Part shown: piece after piece, positions 59,293 through 64,000 of the stretch
Position numbering within the stretch: position 1 is the stretch's first letter
Layout of the letters: every line of letters starts with the position of its first letter
Assembly (NCBI GenBank): GCA_932521025.1
Contig: OW051469.1
Location: forward strand, 9,436,398 to 9,500,397
Direction of reading: 5' to 3'
DNA length: 64,000 bases
Origin: Oscheius onirici
Lineage: Eukaryota > Nematoda > Chromadorea > Rhabditida > Rhabditidae
Notes under the pieces: generated by a model
The model's input: the letters and a program-made list of their open reading frames with translations, nothing else
What the model was told of the DNA's origin: nothing
The model's database searches: none
Position numbers and translations under genes: made by a program

Positions 59293-60096
59293 GTGAAGTC
59301 CGTCTTCCGTAAAGTCAACTGGGACGGCATCGGCTTCACCATCAACGGTCGTAAGCTGAATCATCTTCGCTATGCAGATGATGTCGTTCTCGTCGGAAAG
59401 AGTCTTCGAGCTGTGCAGCGCATGATGACCGAACTGGAACAAGCCGGCCGTAACATTGAATTGAAGTTCAACCTGAACAAGACTGTCGCCATGACAAATG
59501 CCCACGAAGGACAACTGCTGCTGTCAGGACAACCAATTCGATTCATCCAGCACTTTGTCTACCTTGGAAGTTCGGTCACCTGCACCTCGGAAAGTCAGGA
59601 GTTGTCGAGAAGGATTGGCGCTAGTTGGGCTGCTTTTAACCGTCATCGGCTCTTTCTCACCAAACGATCGTTTCCGATGAGGATGAAGCGAAAGATGTAT
59701 CTGACGTGCGTCGTCCCAAGTCTACTGTACGGATGCGAAATCTGGAGTCTCCGGACAGATGAACGAAGGAAGCTCGCAGCCGTACAACGACGTCAGGAAA
59801 GAGCCATTCTCGGAATATCGCTTCTCGATCGAGTGGAAGTTGTCAGAAGGAGGACGGAGCTGCCCGATATCCTAGACATGGCTTGGAAGCGGAAAGTGAA
59901 ATGGGCGAGGCGACTAGCGGAGATGGACGGTGAAAGATGGTCCAAGGTGACGACTGAATGGGTACCATTGGACCAACGCAGAGTGAGAGGAAGGCCGTAT
60001 ATGAGATGGGAAGACGATTTGAGGAAGGCCAGCGAGCGGATCGGAAGAGCTCCCACTACATGGATGAGGCAAGCCAGTGGAACCCCCTTTGACTGA
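59293..60096 (+). pseudogene. non-LTR retrotransposon reverse transcriptase, C-terminal fragment (RTE-like)
   Basis: Uninterrupted frame of 267 codons with the RT catalytic motif LRYADDVVLVG, then FNLNKTVAMTN, FVYLGSSVT, a LINE-type connection (RMKRKMYLTCVVPSLLYGCE) and the C-terminal KRKVKWARRLAEMDGERWSK ... VRGRPYMRWEDDLRK segment typical of RTE/BovB-like elements. The upstream RT palm, fingers and endonuclease are missing, so it is 5'-truncated and cannot be autonomous. The good frame suggests recent insertion compared with the relic at 46798-47306. Confidence 0.9.
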
Positions 60097-60179
60097 GGAA
60101 CCTCCTTTGATCCCGACATAATAAATTGTAAATTGTAAAGATTAAACATCCCCGATTATCCCAGAGAAATGCAAAAAAC

Positions 60180-60246
60180 ATTTTACGCATGTGGGAATCG
60201 AACCCCTGCTCATTTGTCAATAATGTTATCCACTAGGCCAGTCAGC
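60180..60246 (-). pseudogene. tRNA-like sequence with intact B-box
   Basis: On the minus strand, actggcctagtggataac resembles an A-box and caggggttcgattccca is a paired T-arm with a perfect B-box. The anticodon arm is short and the acceptor stem does not pair. It is a tRNA-derived repeat or a decayed tRNA, 84 bp downstream of the RT fragment. Confidence 0.5.
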
Positions 60247-60366
60247 GGAGGCGTCGCCTATCCTCGGCGACGCACATGAGCTTCGCTAATCAGCTAATAC
60301 ACGGTGCTAATCAGCAAGCGGGGGAGGCTCGCTTTAATGCACACACTAGACGAGAGGAGATAGGTT

Positions 60367-63428
<3,062 letters not shown>

Positions 63429-64000
63429 TCTGAAAATTTCGAGATTTTTGCATGATTTCGGTAGTTTTTTGGGCTGATGGGTTAAAAATGAGTGACATGA
63501 GCGAAAAATGGGGGAAAGGACCGAAAATTGAGCCGCGAGCCCCGAGATGCTATTGCAGTCCGCCTGCGCGCCCCAGCGCAAAACCCCCCGACAGAAATCA
63601 ATCGTCGCAATGGCATTTGTTGCATTGCAAGAGAGTCCTTTGTGTCCACTCCGTTTTATGAAAGAAAATAGTTTTTTTTATTTTTCGCATGCCCCTAATG
63701 AGTTTGTAGAACACATCCACTCGTTTCCTATAAAACCAGGCCTACTTTAACGCCCATTTTTCGAAACCAAAAAGTGATTTCCTGACCTTTTGATGTTCTA
63801 CAAAGTTGTAACTTTCGATCTTCTCTACAACTTTGCAAAACAGCAAAAAGCTGGAAAATGATCTTTTCACCTTCAAAACAAGGCTGTGAGGTTGTGGGCT
63901 ATGCGACAGCGGTATGATACTTTTGCGGCGGATTTGAAACCGGTAAAAGGAAAGAGATTCAAGATTGTAACTGGAGAAAAATGGAACTAACCTCTGGTGG
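63429..64000. other. alh-6 upstream region with palindromic repeat
   Basis: Holds a palindromic repeat at 63793-63843 (gttctacaaagttgtaac ... ctctacaactttgcaaaac), the fifth copy of this family. The last bases (acctctggtgg) would read as a minus-strand donor (ccaccagag|gt), possibly from a neighbouring gene outside the window. Confidence 0.4.

Larger units (their letters stand above)
59007..60337. mobile_element. composite element: 21-bp inverted ends, two tRNA-like segments, RT fragment
   Basis: ttaaagcgagcctcccccgct (59007-59027) and its exact reverse complement (60317-60337) bracket the unit. Inside are a plus-strand tRNA-like sequence (59072-59138), the LINE reverse-transcriptase fragment (59293-60096) and a minus-strand tRNA-like sequence (60180-60246). 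This could be a nested LINE/SINE insertion or a mobile unit in its own right; no transposase is visible. Confidence 0.6.

Overview
The window looks like the nuclear genome of a nematode, most likely a rhabditid close to Caenorhabditis. Introns are mostly 34-60 nt with TTTTCAG acceptors. At least five genes have a TTTCAG acceptor 1-8 nt before the ATG, as expected for spliced-leader trans-splicing. There is a secreted CUB-like protein of a nematode-specific family, and short palindromic repeats recur in introns. No prokaryotic features, CRISPR array or rRNA are present. The species cannot be fixed from the sequence alone.

Layout. 344-1567 (+) is the 3' part of a CDK11/PITSLRE kinase, convergent with a small secreted protein (1633-2674, -). 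2.8-4.0 kb is a large inverted repeat. 4084-8833 (-) is a many-exon RS/RE-rich protein of unknown family. 9748-10020 (-) is the splicing factor SF3B5, and 11138-15752 (+) is coatomer beta' (COPB2). 15.75-21.7 kb has no credible gene and holds CT/GA-rich tracts and a MITE. 21746-23954 (+) is a MAPKAP kinase with DYG in place of DFG. 24.17-25.74 kb is a 26-unit, 60-bp minisatellite whose units are imperfect palindromes. 26014-29725 (-) is a coiled-coil protein whose N-terminus resembles the TDP-43 N-terminal oligomerisation domain.

31.5-34.75 kb is a tandem array of five small secreted cysteine-rich peptide genes sharing an SC-R/Q-MR exon junction; I recognise no known family. 36599-38422 (+) is a dienelactone hydrolase-like enzyme with a mucin-like gene on the opposite strand inside its first intron. 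38534-41280 (-) is a two-Ig, single-pass membrane protein. 41.3-47.6 kb is repeat-rich: a (GGGACA)n array, a hAT-type MITE with an 8-bp target duplication, an acidic gene relic and a LINE relic. 47597-50234 (+) is the CUB-like protein. 51441-56825 (+) is a protein of about 980 residues that I could not assign, with four MITEs in its introns. 56996-58625 (-) is EMC2. 59007-60337 is a composite element: inverted 21-bp ends, two tRNA-like segments and an RT fragment. 60367-63428 (-) is mitochondrial P5C dehydrogenase (ALDH4A1/alh-6), one intron of which is about 520 bp of (GGGACA)n.

The conserved genes are housekeeping functions (splicing, COPI traffic, ER membrane insertion, proline catabolism, kinases) with no visible common pathway. 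The accessory parts (cysteine-rich peptides, mucin, CUB-like and Ig proteins) are secreted or cell-surface and would suit environmental or immune roles, but that is inference. Gene ends repeatedly meet tail to tail (1567/1633, 23954/26014, 38422/38534, 56825/56996). Exon boundaries were read by eye from splice motifs and reading-frame continuity.
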